Below, one piece after another: positions 16,597 through 25,885 of a stretch of DNA of 64,000 nucleotides (within the stretch, counting starts at the first letter, position 1; every line of letters begins with the position of its first letter). The position numbers and the translations under genes are program-made. The notes under the pieces were generated by a model that saw only the letters and a list, made by a program, of their open reading frames with translations, had not been told where the DNA came from and did no database searches. Location of the stretch: contig NC_018012.1 in NCBI RefSeq assembly GCF_000227745.2, positions 3,403,501-3,467,500 of the forward strand, written 5' to 3'. Source of the DNA: Thiocystis violascens DSM 198. GTDB taxonomy: Bacteria > Pseudomonadota > Gammaproteobacteria > Chromatiales > Chromatiaceae.

Positions 16597-18453
16597 ATGA
16601 ACCGATATCCCCTGTGGAAGAATCTGCTGATCCTGGGCGTGATTCTGGCCAGCCTGCTACTGGCCTGGCCGAACCTTTACTCTCAGGATCCATCGATCGA
16701 AATCACCGCCGCCCGCGGCGCCGAGGTCACCGAGGCCAGTGTCGGCGAGGTCCGCGCCGCGCTTGAGAATGCCGGCGTCCCCGTCAAGGGCATCGAAACA
16801 CGCGAGGGCGGAAAACTGCTGGTCCGCTTCGCCGCGCCCGGCGAGCAGTTACGTGGACAGGAGGCGATCGAGCGTTCGCTCTCCACGAAGTACCGCACGG
16901 CGTTGACGCAGTCGGCCGATCTGCCCGGTTGGATGCGCGCGGTCGGTCTCAACCCCATGTCGCTGGGCCTGGATCTGCGCGGCGGTATCCATGTCGTCAT
17001 CGACGTGGACATGGATGCCGCCCTGGATCAGACGCTGGAGCGCTATCTCGGTGATCTGCGGACTCAGTTGCGCGACAAAAAGATCCGTTATGTCACCGCC
17101 ACCCGCGAGGGCGGGCGCATCCTGGTGAAATTCAACGACGCCGAGACCCGCGATGCCGGCGAGAAGGTGCTGAGCCGCGAGTTCCGGGATCTGACCGTTC
17201 AGAGCAGTCAGGATGAAGATCGCTATCTGGTCGAGGCCAGCCTGCCGGAGGTCGAGCAGCAGAAGATCAAGGATTTCGCGCTGGAGCAGAACATCACGAC
17301 CCTGCGCAATCGCGTTAACGCGCTTGGAGTGGCGGAGCCCAGCATCGCCCGACAGGGCGAGCGGCGGATTGTGGTGCAACTGCCGGGCGCGCAGGATCCC
17401 GGTCGTCTGAAAGAACTGCTCGGCGCCACCGCGACCCTGGAATACCGTCTGGTAGACACCGAGGGCAGTGTCGCCGATGCCGTGGCGGGACGGGTTCCGG
17501 TCGGCAGCAAGCTCTATTACGAGCGCGACGGCAGACCGATTCTGCTCAAACGCCGGGTGATCGTGACTGGCGATCAGATCACCGACGCCTCGGCCGGATT
17601 CGACGGTCAGAGCGGTACCCCGGCCGTCTTTGTGAACCTTGATGGCCAAGGCGCGCGACGGATGCGCGACGTCACCACCGAAAACGTCGGCAAACCAATG
17701 GCGGTCGTCTTCATCGAGAACCGCACCACCACCGAACTGGTCAACGGCGAGCCGGTCAAGACAACGCGCAAGGTCGAGGAAGTCATCAGCGTCGCCAGTA
17801 TCCGCGAACCCTTCGGCCGACGCTTCCAGACCACCGGGCTCGACAGCAGCGCCGAGGCCCACGATACCGCCCTGCTGCTGCGCTCGGGCGCGCTGGCGGC
17901 GCCGATCCAGATTGTCGAGGAACGCACCATCGGTCCCAGCCTGGGTCAGGACAACATCGATCAGGGGGTTCGGTCGGTGCTGATCGGACTGGCGCTTGTG
18001 GTGATCTTCATGGGGCTCTATTACCGAGCCTTCGGGATGGTGGCCAATCTAGTGCTGGTCGTCAATCTGGTGATGATCGTGGCCATCCTCTCCATGTTAC
18101 AGGCCACGCTGACCCTGCCGGGCATTGCCGGCATCGTGCTCACGGTCGGTATGGCGGTGGACGCCAATGTGCTGATCTTCGAGCGTATCCGCGAAGAGAT
18201 CCGTAACGGCAACTCGCCCCAAGCCAGCATCCATGCCGGTTATGACAAGGCGCTCTCGACCATCGTCGACTCCAACGTCACGACCCTGATCGCCGCCGTG
18301 GTGCTGTTCAGCTTCGGCACCGGTCCGGTCAAGGGGTTCGCGGTGACGCTCTTCATCGGTATCCTCTCGTCCATGTTTACCGCCATCCTTGGATCCCGCG
18401 CCCTGATCAATCTGATCTACGGCGGGCGGCGTCTGAATAAACTGGGTCTCTGA
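16597..18453 (+). CDS. secD: protein translocase subunit SecD
   Basis: A 618-residue membrane protein that uses proton motive force to help preproteins leave the Sec channel. MNRYPLWKNLLILGVILASL is the first membrane segment. LGLDLRGGIHVVIDVD is the SecD D1 motif. A large periplasmic region follows, then a C-terminal block of membrane helices containing GIAGIVLTVGMAVDANVLIF and ERIREE. ATG 16597 is chosen because it begins the first membrane helix; the frame is open upstream without conservation. secF follows 11 bases later. Confidence 0.96.
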   Translation: MNRYPLWKNLLILGVILASLLLAWPNLYSQDPSIEITAARGAEVTEASVGEVRAALENAGVPVKGIETREGGKLLVRFAAPGEQLRGQEAIERSLSTKYRTALTQSADLPGWMRAVGLNPMSLGLDLRGGIHVVIDVDMDAALDQTLERYLGDLRTQLRDKKIRYVTATREGGRILVKFNDAETRDAGEKVLSREFRDLTVQSSQDEDRYLVEASLPEVEQQKIKDFALEQNITTLRNRVNALGVAEPSIARQGERRIVVQLPGAQDPGRLKELLGATATLEYRLVDTEGSVADAVAGRVPVGSKLYYERDGRPILLKRRVIVTGDQITDASAGFDGQSGTPAVFVNLDGQGARRMRDVTTENVGKPMAVVFIENRTTTELVNGEPVKTTRKVEEVISVASIREPFGRRFQTTGLDSSAEAHDTALLLRSGALAAPIQIVEERTIGPSLGQDNIDQGVRSVLIGLALVVIFMGLYYRAFGMVANLVLVVNLVMIVAILSMLQATLTLPGIAGIVLTVGMAVDANVLIFERIREEIRNGNSPQASIHAGYDKALSTIVDSNVTTLIAAVVLFSFGTGPVKGFAVTLFIGILSSMFTAILGSRALINLIYGGRRLNKLGL

Positions 18454-18464
18454 GGGGCATCGAC

Positions 18465-19412
18465 ATGAACAAAAAACGCACGATCAATGAGCTGAACATC
18501 GATTTCATCGGGAAGCGCTACACTGCGGCGATCCTGTCCGGGGTGGTGCTGATCATCTGTCTGCTGTCGATGCTGGTGCGCGGCTTCGACTTCGGACTGG
18601 ATTTCACCGGCGGCACCGTGATCGAGGTCGGCTATCAGAATCCAACCGAACTCAGCGCGGTCAGCGCCGCGATGGAGGGTGCTGGCTTCACCGGCGCTAC
18701 GGTTCAGCACTTCGGCTCGCGGACGGACGTGCTCATCCGTCTGGCCCCGCTGGCGGGCGAGGCGGCGAGCGCGGAACTCAGCGAGCGGGTCTACCGCGCG
18801 CTGAGTCAGGCGTCCGAGGGGAAAGTCGAGCTGCGCCGGGTCGAATTCGTCGGACCTCAGGTCGGCGAGGATCTGCGCGAACAGGGCGGACTGGCGGTGC
18901 TCTTCTCGCTGATCGGCATCCTGATCTATGTCGCGCTGCGCTTCGAGTGGCGTTTCGCGGTCGGGGCGGTCGCCGCACTCATCCATGACGTCATTTTTAC
19001 CGTCGGGATGTTCTCGATCTTCCAGATTCCCTTCGATCTCACGGTGCTGGCGGCGGTGCTGGCGGTGATCGGCTATTCGCTGAACGACACCATCGTCATC
19101 TTCGACCGCATCCGCGAGAACTTCCGCCGGATGCGCAAGGGGACGGTGATCGAGATCACGAACGTCTCGATCAACCAGACCCTCTCGCGCACCATCGTCA
19201 CCTCGGGCACCACCCTGCTGGTGCTGTTCGCCCTCTATCTGTTCGGTGGCGAGGTTATCGGCGGCTTCTCGCTGGCGCTGATCATCGGCATCCTGGTCGG
19301 CACCTATTCGACCATCTATATCGCGACCGCGATCGTGATCTGGCTCGGTCTCAACCGGGGCGATCTGATGCCGGTCAAGAAGGAAGGCGCCGAACTCGAC
19401 AGCATGCCCTAG
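18465..19412 (+). CDS. secF: protein translocase subunit SecF
   Basis: A 315-residue partner of SecD. FDFGLDFTGGTVIEVGY is the SecF signature, and the later VIGYSLNDTIVIFDRIRENF lies in the proton-conducting membrane block. The gene follows secD closely. Its stop shares the tetranucleotide CTAG (19409-19412) with the stop of the convergent flavoprotein gene. Confidence 0.96.
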   Translation: MNKKRTINELNIDFIGKRYTAAILSGVVLIICLLSMLVRGFDFGLDFTGGTVIEVGYQNPTELSAVSAAMEGAGFTGATVQHFGSRTDVLIRLAPLAGEAASAELSERVYRALSQASEGKVELRRVEFVGPQVGEDLREQGGLAVLFSLIGILIYVALRFEWRFAVGAVAALIHDVIFTVGMFSIFQIPFDLTVLAAVLAVIGYSLNDTIVIFDRIRENFRRMRKGTVIEITNVSINQTLSRTIVTSGTTLLVLFALYLFGGEVIGGFSLALIIGILVGTYSTIYIATAIVIWLGLNRGDLMPVKKEGAELDSMP

Positions 19413-20536
19413 CGGAAACGCCGCAGATACAACCACTCGAAAAAGCGCTTCAGCCAATGGAAGACGCGCATCGAGGGCAGCACCAAATTATAGTTTTCGG
19501 TGCGCGCCACCAGCATGCCGCTGTCGTTGGTATCGACGATACAAATGAGTTCCACCTTAAAGGTCTCGCGGGGTTCGCGTCCCGCGAACTCGGCGGCCAG
19601 ATTGCGCGCTGCGGCGCGCGCCTGAAGATCCGCCATGTGCGCCTGCTTGGGCATCCAGTCCGGTCCCGGAAAACTGCCCGAATCGCCCGCCACGTAAACC
19701 CGCTCCAGGCCGGGCACTCGGCACTGCGCATCCCCCTGCAGCAAACCGCCCGGCGATCGCGGCAGTTCGGTGTTGTCGAACCAGGCGTTACCGGTCATCC
19801 CTGGCATGAAGAGAATCAGATCGGCGTCGAACTCCCCGCCCTCGGTCGTCACCTTGCTGGTCGAAAAGCCCTTGAGCTTGTGCCCCAAATGGGTCGCGAT
19901 GTCGCGCCGCTTCATCTCGGCTAGAAGACCGTCGACCGCCTTGGGTCCGAGCCGGTTACCGGGGCGTTCGGCGGGCGTGAAGAAGGTCAGGGTGAATTTG
20001 TCGCGCCGTTTTTCCGTGCGGAGTTGGTTGTCCATTCCGAACAGAAACTCGAAGATAGGCCCCCCACGCATCGAACTTTGTTCGTTCGGGTTGCTCGCGA
20101 AACCCATGGCGATGTGCCCACCGTCCATGGCGCGGACGCGATCACGGATGGCCTCGGCGGCGGCGATGCCCTCGCAGGGCGTGATGGCGTGTTCGATACC
20201 CGGCAATTTCTTGATGAAACGTCCGCCGCTGGCGATGATGAGACCGTCATTCTCGATTGGCCCGCCGGTCGTCTCCAGAATGCGCCCATCCTTGCTCAAA
20301 CCAGTCGCCTCGGCGGGCAGATGCCGGACCTTCATCCGCTCGAAAAAGCGTTTCAGGTCGATGCGCAGGTCATCGCCCGTGCGCAGTCCGCAGGGAACCC
20401 AGATCAGACCGGGGTAGTAGACGAACTCAGACTTGGAACTGACCACGGTAATATCGAGATCGGCTTTGGTCTGGCGAAGGGTTTGGATGGCGGTCAGGGC
20501 GGCAAAGCCCGAACCGACGATGGTGACACGATGCAT
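19409..20536 (-). CDS. sulfide:quinone reductase-like FAD-dependent oxidoreductase
   Basis: A 375-residue flavoprotein of the SQR / flavocytochrome c sulfide dehydrogenase group. It starts with MHRVTIVGSGFAALTAIQTL (FAD dinucleotide fold). GLIIASGG follows, then a C-terminal VYVAGDSGSFPGPDWMPKQA that binds FAD near the quinone site. The end (HWLKRFFEWLYLRRFR) is amphipathic, as expected for membrane attachment. Few cysteines are present: VPCGL, TPCEG, AQCRV and LICIV. The three catalytic cysteines of classical SQR therefore cannot all be matched with confidence, so a divergent SQR type or another NADH/quinone reductase is possible. ATG 20536 is preferred to 20548 because it directly precedes the FAD motif. 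Confidence 0.75.
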   Translation of the reverse strand: MHRVTIVGSGFAALTAIQTLRQTKADLDITVVSSKSEFVYYPGLIWVPCGLRTGDDLRIDLKRFFERMKVRHLPAEATGLSKDGRILETTGGPIENDGLIIASGGRFIKKLPGIEHAITPCEGIAAAEAIRDRVRAMDGGHIAMGFASNPNEQSSMRGGPIFEFLFGMDNQLRTEKRRDKFTLTFFTPAERPGNRLGPKAVDGLLAEMKRRDIATHLGHKLKGFSTSKVTTEGGEFDADLILFMPGMTGNAWFDNTELPRSPGGLLQGDAQCRVPGLERVYVAGDSGSFPGPDWMPKQAHMADLQARAAARNLAAEFAGREPRETFKVELICIVDTNDSGMLVARTENYNLVLPSMRVFHWLKRFFEWLYLRRFR

Positions 20537-20611
20537 GTAAGACTCCAATCAATCGAGGAACTGTTCAGTCATTCGGGTCGTTGAGACGACTCTGGGGAGC
20601 GGCTGGTTTGG

Positions 20612-21364
20612 TTACAAGGCATTCACCTCGACCGAATCGCCATAGGTTTCAATGCCCAGCCGTTCAGCGACCTTGGCGGCGCGGGCGTCGATCATCGGCG
20701 AAATTACGATCAGCCGGTTGGCCGTGCGGCCATGCCGGCGCTCGTAAAAGCGCGCCTTGCGCTCGAAGATATACATCCCCGCCTTATCGATCGAGGATTT
20801 CAATTCACAGATCAGGAGCAGGCCGTTTTGGATGATGACGTCCAGTTCCACCTGGTCCGGACGGCCGAAGACTTCGCCCGCGTCGTCATAGTCATTGACG
20901 TTGATGACCTGGACGCCGAAGTTCTCCTCCAGAATGCCGGCCAGCGCGTCGCGAAAGGCCTTTTCGGACTGCATGCCCCAGCGAGCGCCCAAGGCGCCGA
21001 TCGAGCGGTCGAACTTTTTTGCCTGGGCCATGATTTCTTCATGGACCTGCTGGAATTCCCGCCGGCTTTCCTCCCACTTGCGATCCGATTCCTGCTTATG
21101 CTCATCCCATTTGCGTTTGTCTTCCTGTTTCTGCTCATCCCATTTGCGTTGATCTTCCCGTTTCTGTTCGTCCCACTTGCGGGCTTGTTCTTCCCGGTCC
21201 CGGCGCAATTCGGCCAGGATGTCGTAAAAACGATCCTGGGTTTCCGCCCGTCCGGCATATTCCGGTCGCGTGATGTCCAGAATGAAGGCGCGCAGGGCGG
21301 GGTCATCCCGCACCAGCCCCGGTAGTTCGCGCTTGATGGTTTCTTTCAAGGTTTCCGTGTTCAT
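20612..21364 (-). CDS. DUF3782-like coiled-coil protein with PD-(D/E)XK nuclease domain
   Basis: A 250-residue protein in three parts. The helical N-terminus (to about 55) is followed by a highly charged coiled coil (about 60-110). The coil is built of an 11-residue unit (KWDEQKREDQR) repeated about four times. The C-terminal part contains DQVELDVIIQNGLLLICELK, which has the D...ExK pattern of PD-(D/E)XK nucleases. This matches DUF3782-type proteins, common in phototrophs and cyanobacteria, whose function is unknown. The nucleotide repeat is also obvious (CCCATTTGCG... at 21070-21180 on the plus strand). It stands alone between the flavoprotein and tesA. Confidence 0.75.
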   Translation of the reverse strand: MNTETLKETIKRELPGLVRDDPALRAFILDITRPEYAGRAETQDRFYDILAELRRDREEQARKWDEQKREDQRKWDEQKQEDKRKWDEHKQESDRKWEESRREFQQVHEEIMAQAKKFDRSIGALGARWGMQSEKAFRDALAGILEENFGVQVINVNDYDDAGEVFGRPDQVELDVIIQNGLLLICELKSSIDKAGMYIFERKARFYERRHGRTANRLIVISPMIDARAAKVAERLGIETYGDSVEVNAL

Positions 21365-21440
21365 GCGTCATTCTCCAATTCGGGTAGTCCTCCCGCGAGT
21401 CAATGAGCAATATCGGGGCATCTGGGGAAAAATGCGACGT

Positions 21441-22067
21441 TCAGGAGCCGCTTCCCGACGTGGCGCGCACCAGTGGTTCAAGCACCGGCCAGACATTCTC
21501 CAGGATCCGTCCCTGAGCCTCGGCGGTGGGGTGAATCCCGTCGGGCTGCATGAGATCCCAGTGTTCGGCCACGTCCTGGAGCAGATCGGGAACAAGCGCC
21601 ACGCCTTCGGCCTTGCTGACCGTTTGGAACACGCCTTGAAACTCGTTGGTATAAGCCGCACCGTAGTTGGGCGGAAGACGCACGCCGACCAGCAGAATTC
21701 GGCTGTCGACGGCCCGAGCCTGGCGGATCAGCGCGGTCAGATTGTCGCGGATGACCTGGACATCGAGACCGCGCAGTCCGTCGTTGGCACCTAGTTCGAT
21801 CACCATGACCTCCGGGCGATGCTGTTCCAACAACGATGGCAATCGCGTCAACCCGCCAGCCGTCGTATCCCCGGAAACGCTCGCATTGACCACCTGATGC
21901 GGAAGACCGAGCTGTCTCAGGCGTTGGTCGAGCAGCCAGACCCAGCCGTCCTCGCGGGCGAGTCCGTAACCGGCGCTCAGGCTATCGCCGAGCGCCAGGA
22001 TGATCGGGGCTTGCGCAAGGACGACCGTGGGTAGCGAGAGAACACTAATCAGGAGTAGTCGGATCAT
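21441..22067 (-). CDS. tesA: periplasmic SGNH esterase/lysophospholipase TesA
   Basis: A 208-residue SGNH hydrolase. The signal peptide is MIRLLLISVLSLPTVVLAQA. ILALGDSLSAGYG carries the nucleophilic serine, ELGANDGLRG the block III asparagine, and PDGIHPTAEAQ the Asp-His pair. Its length equals TesA of other gammaproteobacteria, which acts as a multifunctional thioesterase and lysophospholipase in the periplasm. It is divergent from ybbA, and the start codons overlap (CATG, 22065-22068), the same arrangement as tesA/ybbA in enteric bacteria. Confidence 0.93.
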   Translation of the reverse strand: MIRLLLISVLSLPTVVLAQAPIILALGDSLSAGYGLAREDGWVWLLDQRLRQLGLPHQVVNASVSGDTTAGGLTRLPSLLEQHRPEVMVIELGANDGLRGLDVQVIRDNLTALIRQARAVDSRILLVGVRLPPNYGAAYTNEFQGVFQTVSKAEGVALVPDLLQDVAEHWDLMQPDGIHPTAEAQGRILENVWPVLEPLVRATSGSGS

Positions 22068-22755
22068 GTCAGTGCAATCGGCTCAAGCCGTCTCCAGTGC
22101 GATGGGATTGGGCAAGCATGTTAACGGTCCGGTCGGTGGCTTGACCATCCTCGCGGGACTGGATCTGGAGATCGGGGCCGGCGAGGCGGTCGCCATTCTG
22201 GGCGCCTCTGGGTCGGGCAAATCGACCCTGCTGGGCTTGCTGGCGGGTCTGGACGACGCCACCGCGGGCGAGGTCTGGCTGTGCGGCCAGCGTATTGAAG
22301 ACTTAGACGAAGATGGACGCGCCGCGTTGCGCAGCGGCCGCGTCGGTTTCGTCTTTCAGAACTTCCAGCTTCTGCCGACGCTGACCGCGCGCGAGAACAT
22401 CCTGCTGCCGCTGGAGTTGACAGGCGATGCACGGGCCGCGCAACGGGCCGACGAGGCGCTGGAGCGGGTCGGCCTCACCGCGCGCGCCGGGCACTATCCG
22501 CGCCAACTCTCCGGCGGCGAGCAACAGCGCGTCGCCATCGCCCGCGCCTACGCGCCACGTCCCGCCGTGCTCTTTGCCGACGAGCCCACGGGGAACCTGG
22601 ATCAGGTTACCGGCGAGCACATCATCGACCTGCTGCTCGACCTGCGCCGGGCGGCCGGCGCGGCACTGGTGCTGGTCACCCATGATCTGCGACTCGCCGA
22701 ACGTTGCGACCGCCGGTTGCGCATGGACAACGGACATCTGGAGCCGCTGTCATGA
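22066..22755 (+). CDS. ybbA: ABC transporter ATP-binding protein YbbA
   Basis: A 229-residue ATPase of the LolD/MacB type. It has Walker A GASGSGKST, the signature LSGGEQQRVAIARAY, Walker B VLFADEPTGNLD and the switch VLVTHD. It forms an exporter with the permease encoded next (start overlapping this stop as ATGA). The TesA neighbour suggests a role in envelope lipid or lysophospholipid handling. ATG 22066 is preceded by AGGAG ten bases upstream. Confidence 0.93.
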   Translation: MSVQSAQAVSSAMGLGKHVNGPVGGLTILAGLDLEIGAGEAVAILGASGSGKSTLLGLLAGLDDATAGEVWLCGQRIEDLDEDGRAALRSGRVGFVFQNFQLLPTLTARENILLPLELTGDARAAQRADEALERVGLTARAGHYPRQLSGGEQQRVAIARAYAPRPAVLFADEPTGNLDQVTGEHIIDLLLDLRRAAGAALVLVTHDLRLAERCDRRLRMDNGHLEPLS

Positions 22756-25241
22756 TGGCCTGGCGCATCTCGCTCCGTTTGTTGCGCCGGGATTGGCGTA
22801 GCGGCGAACTCTATCTGTTGTCCGCCGCGCTGATCCTGACGGTCGCGGCCATCACGGCGGTGGGGTTCTTCACCGATCGGGTCGAGGCCACCATGGAGCG
22901 TCAGGGCAGCGAACTCATCGCCGCCGACCTTGCCATCGAGTCATCCTCGCCGCTGCCCGCGAGTTTCCAGGACGAGGCCGAGACACGCGGGCTTGCCCGG
23001 GCGCGCCTGCTGGAATTCCGTAGCATGGCGGTCGCCGACCGGGCGCCGCAACTGGTCCAGATAAAGGCGGTCGATCCCGCCTATCCGCTGCGCGGTCAAT
23101 TGCGCCTGCGCGACGGCTTCGACAGCCCGGAGCGTGCCGTCCTCGGCGGACCGCCGACGGGCGAGATCTGGGTCGAATCGCGCCTGCTGCGACTGCTCGG
23201 GATCGACATCGGGGCCATGCTGAGCCTGGGCGAGTCGCGCCTGCGCATCGGCGCCATCCTGAGCCATGAGCCCGACGAGGGCGGCAGTCTCTTCAATCTG
23301 GCGCCGCGCGTGCTAATGAATCATGCCGATCTGGACGCCACCGGGCTGATCGGTCCCGCCAGCCGGGCCACCTATAAACTGCTGCTGGCCGGCGATGCCG
23401 TCACGGTGGACGGTTTCAAAGGTTGGGTGGAACCGCGACGCTCGCCCAACACCTCGCTCAACGACGCCAGCGACGCGCGGCCCGAATTCGCGTCCGCCGT
23501 CGATCGTGCCTCGCGCTTCCTCCGTCTGGCGACGCTGGTCACCCTGCTGGTCGCGGGTTCGGCCATCGCCCTGGCCAGCCATCGGTTGGTGGAGCGTCAG
23601 ACCGACGCGGTGGCCGTCATGCGTTGTCTGGGCGCGCCGCGCCATCTGCTGATCCGAATCTTCGTCCTGCGACTGGTGCTGTTCGGGCTGATCGCCAGCC
23701 TGCTGGGCTGTCTGGTCGGTTGGCTTGGACAACTGGGATTGGCCGCGGCACTGTCGGACTGGTTCCCGGCCGATCTGCCGTCAGCGTCGCTCGCGCCGGT
23801 TGTGGTCGGGGTCGCCACCGGGATGATCGCGCTGCTCGGGTTCGCGCTCCCGCCGCTGGTTCAACTGGCCAGGGTGCCGCCCTTGCGGGCGCTGCGCCGG
23901 GATTTGGGAACGCCCCGCGCGTCCGCCGCGCTCACCCTCGCGGCGGCTGGACTGGCGCTGTCCCTGCTGATCGTCTGGCAGGCCAATGACTTCGCGCTCG
24001 CCTGGAAGCTGCTGGTCGGCGTGCTCGGCGCCCTGGCGAGCCTGATCCTCGTGGTGCTGGCGCTGGTGCGTCTGGCCGGCGGTCTGGCGGGTCGGGCGCG
24101 GGGAATCTGGCGGCTCGGGCTGGCCGCCCTGGCGCGACGTCCGAGCGGCGCGGTGTTGCAGATCGCCGGCTTCGGGATCGGCATCCTGGCCCTGCTACTG
24201 CTCGCCGTGGTGCGTGTCGATCTGTTGCGAACCTGGCAGGACAGCTTGCCAGCGGGCGCGCCGAATACCTTTCTGATCAATATCCAGCCTCAGGAGGTCG
24301 TGCCGCTCAAGCAATTCCTGGGCGAATCGGGGATCGAGACGGCGGAACTCTACCCCATGATTCGCGGCCGTCTGGTCCGTATCAATGCGAACGAGGTCAA
24401 GCCGTCCGACTATGAGAATCCGCGCGCCGAACAGCTCGCAACCCGTGAGTTCAATCTGAGCTATGGCGACAAGTCACAACCGGACAACCGGATCGTCGCC
24501 GGAGCCTGGTGGACGGACGCCGCCGCACCGCCGCAATTCTCGGTCGAAGAGGGCATCGCCGAGACGCTCGGGATCAAACTGGGCGACGAACTGGCCTTCT
24601 GGGTCTCCGGGCACGAAGTCAGCGGTCCCGTCACCAGTCTGCGCGAGGTGCAATGGGACAGCTTCAACGTCAATTTCTTCGTCACCGCCTCGCCCGCGCT
24701 GCTGGGCGGCGAGGCGGCGACCTTCATCACCAGCTTTTATCTGCCCACCGACCGCGAGGCGGTCATCCCGGAACTGGCGCGACGCTTCCCCAGCGTCACC
24801 CCGCTGGACGTGGACGCCATCCTCAAGCAGGTTCGTCAGGTCGTCGACCGGGGCGTACTCGCGGTTGAGTATGTGTTTTTGTTTACTCTGGCTGCGGGTC
24901 TGCTGGTCATGTACGCGGGGATTCAGGCGAGCCTGGAGGATCGCCGGATCGAACACGGCATCCTGCGCACCCTGGGCGCCGGACGCCGCGCGCTGCTGGG
25001 CAGTCTGGCCGTCGAGTTCACCGCCGCCGGTCTGCTGGCGGGTCTGCTGGCGTCGGTCTTTGCCGAGGCGACCGGCTGGCTGCTGGCCGAGCAGTTGTTT
25101 GGTCTGGAATTCAGCTTCAATCCGACGCTGTGGGTGATCGGAGTCTTCGGTTCGGGGCTGGCGATTGGACTGGCGGGCACGCTCGCCACCTATCCGCTGC
25201 TGATCCGCCCGCCGTTGCAGACGCTCAGGCGGGCGGGTTAG
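22752..25241 (+). CDS. ybbP: FtsX-type ABC transporter permease YbbP
   Basis: An 829-residue permease with an N-terminal membrane segment (LYLLSAALILTVAAITAVGFF) and a large periplasmic domain. It has two FtsX-like membrane blocks, around residues 270-420 and 715-825, with further helices between. This duplicated layout matches YbbP of the TesA-linked exporter. The start overlaps the ybbA stop. A bidirectional terminator follows the gene. Confidence 0.93.
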   Translation: MMAWRISLRLLRRDWRSGELYLLSAALILTVAAITAVGFFTDRVEATMERQGSELIAADLAIESSSPLPASFQDEAETRGLARARLLEFRSMAVADRAPQLVQIKAVDPAYPLRGQLRLRDGFDSPERAVLGGPPTGEIWVESRLLRLLGIDIGAMLSLGESRLRIGAILSHEPDEGGSLFNLAPRVLMNHADLDATGLIGPASRATYKLLLAGDAVTVDGFKGWVEPRRSPNTSLNDASDARPEFASAVDRASRFLRLATLVTLLVAGSAIALASHRLVERQTDAVAVMRCLGAPRHLLIRIFVLRLVLFGLIASLLGCLVGWLGQLGLAAALSDWFPADLPSASLAPVVVGVATGMIALLGFALPPLVQLARVPPLRALRRDLGTPRASAALTLAAAGLALSLLIVWQANDFALAWKLLVGVLGALASLILVVLALVRLAGGLAGRARGIWRLGLAALARRPSGAVLQIAGFGIGILALLLLAVVRVDLLRTWQDSLPAGAPNTFLINIQPQEVVPLKQFLGESGIETAELYPMIRGRLVRINANEVKPSDYENPRAEQLATREFNLSYGDKSQPDNRIVAGAWWTDAAAPPQFSVEEGIAETLGIKLGDELAFWVSGHEVSGPVTSLREVQWDSFNVNFFVTASPALLGGEAATFITSFYLPTDREAVIPELARRFPSVTPLDVDAILKQVRQVVDRGVLAVEYVFLFTLAAGLLVMYAGIQASLEDRRIEHGILRTLGAGRRALLGSLAVEFTAAGLLAGLLASVFAEATGWLLAEQLFGLEFSFNPTLWVIGVFGSGLAIGLAGTLATYPLLIRPPLQTLRRAG

Positions 25242-25273
25242 TCGGAGAAAATCCGCAAGCGTGACGCGCACAA

Positions 25274-25298
25274 AAAAAGGCGGTCACGCCGCCTTTTT
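25274..25298. terminator. bidirectional rho-independent terminator
   Basis: A perfect 10-bp stem (AAAAAGGCGG / CCGCCTTTTT) with a 5-base loop TCACG lies between the convergent ybbP and the small acidic gene. The A-run on one side and T-run on the other let it serve both strands. Confidence 0.9.
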
Positions 25299-25319
25299 CG
25301 AGCACCGCTCGCAGCGGTT

Positions 25320-25517
25320 TTAGCCCTTGACCCAGTCGCCGAAATTGTCGGTATTTTTCTCTTCGCCATCGCCGTAACCCGCCTCGTAGGCTTCGGTCAG
25401 ACGCTGCTCCTCGCGCTTGGGGTTTTGCAGGAAGCCGCATTGCCAGCCTTGGATGTATTCGTCGTCGACACCGAGTTGTTCCATTTTGGTGACGGCATCG
25501 TAGTAAAACTGGTTCAT
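25320..25517 (-). CDS. small acidic conserved-looking protein
   Basis: A 65-residue protein starting MNQFYYDAVTKMEQLGVDDE and ending TDNFGDWVKG. It is acidic, has no membrane segment, and contains GWQCGFLQNPKREEQRLTEA followed by YEAGYGDG. The composition and clean codon use suggest a real gene, but its family is not recognised. ATG 25517 is preferred; the frame extends 12 codons upstream, but those read like non-coding sequence. A terminator follows it. Confidence 0.6.
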   Translation of the reverse strand: MNQFYYDAVTKMEQLGVDDEYIQGWQCGFLQNPKREEQRLTEAYEAGYGDGEEKNTDNFGDWVKG

Positions 25518-25553
25518 GTTCGGTCTCCGGGAAAGGTCGATTGTTGAAGGCAT

Positions 25554-25885
25554 CGTCGGTTAGGACTTGGCCGTCATATTATTGTATGGGCGGATGCAAA
25601 ACCATTGGCCCTGCTCCATCCAGTCCTCATCGTGCGAAACTCGGTTCTCGGACGGATCGTCTCCACATTGCTGGTGCGATAACGGTGACGAGAAGGGACA
25701 TAAGAATACAGCGTTTTTCTAATAGGTGACAAGAAGGTTAGGCAATTGCCTTGCGCGCTCGAATGCCATGACAATGATCAATGCGATCCGCTTGTGAATC
25801 GCCCGGCGGATACCCACAGTCCTGACATTGGAAATGACGACCGTTCTCCGTCGTCGCCCCATCGACCCGAGGATCCTGCTACATC
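25554..25885. other. intergenic region without a recognised gene
   Basis: Between the small acidic gene and the MoxR gene no gene or RNA is apparent. A short imperfect direct repeat (GGTGACGAGAAGG and GGTGACAAGAAGG, near 25685 and 25724) is the only pattern noticed. The divergent promoters of the two flanking genes should lie here. Confidence 0.5.

Noticed and set aside
20612..22067. The flavoprotein, DUF3782-like gene and tesA as one operon
   Set aside because: They are on the same strand, but gaps and unrelated functions give no support for co-transcription.
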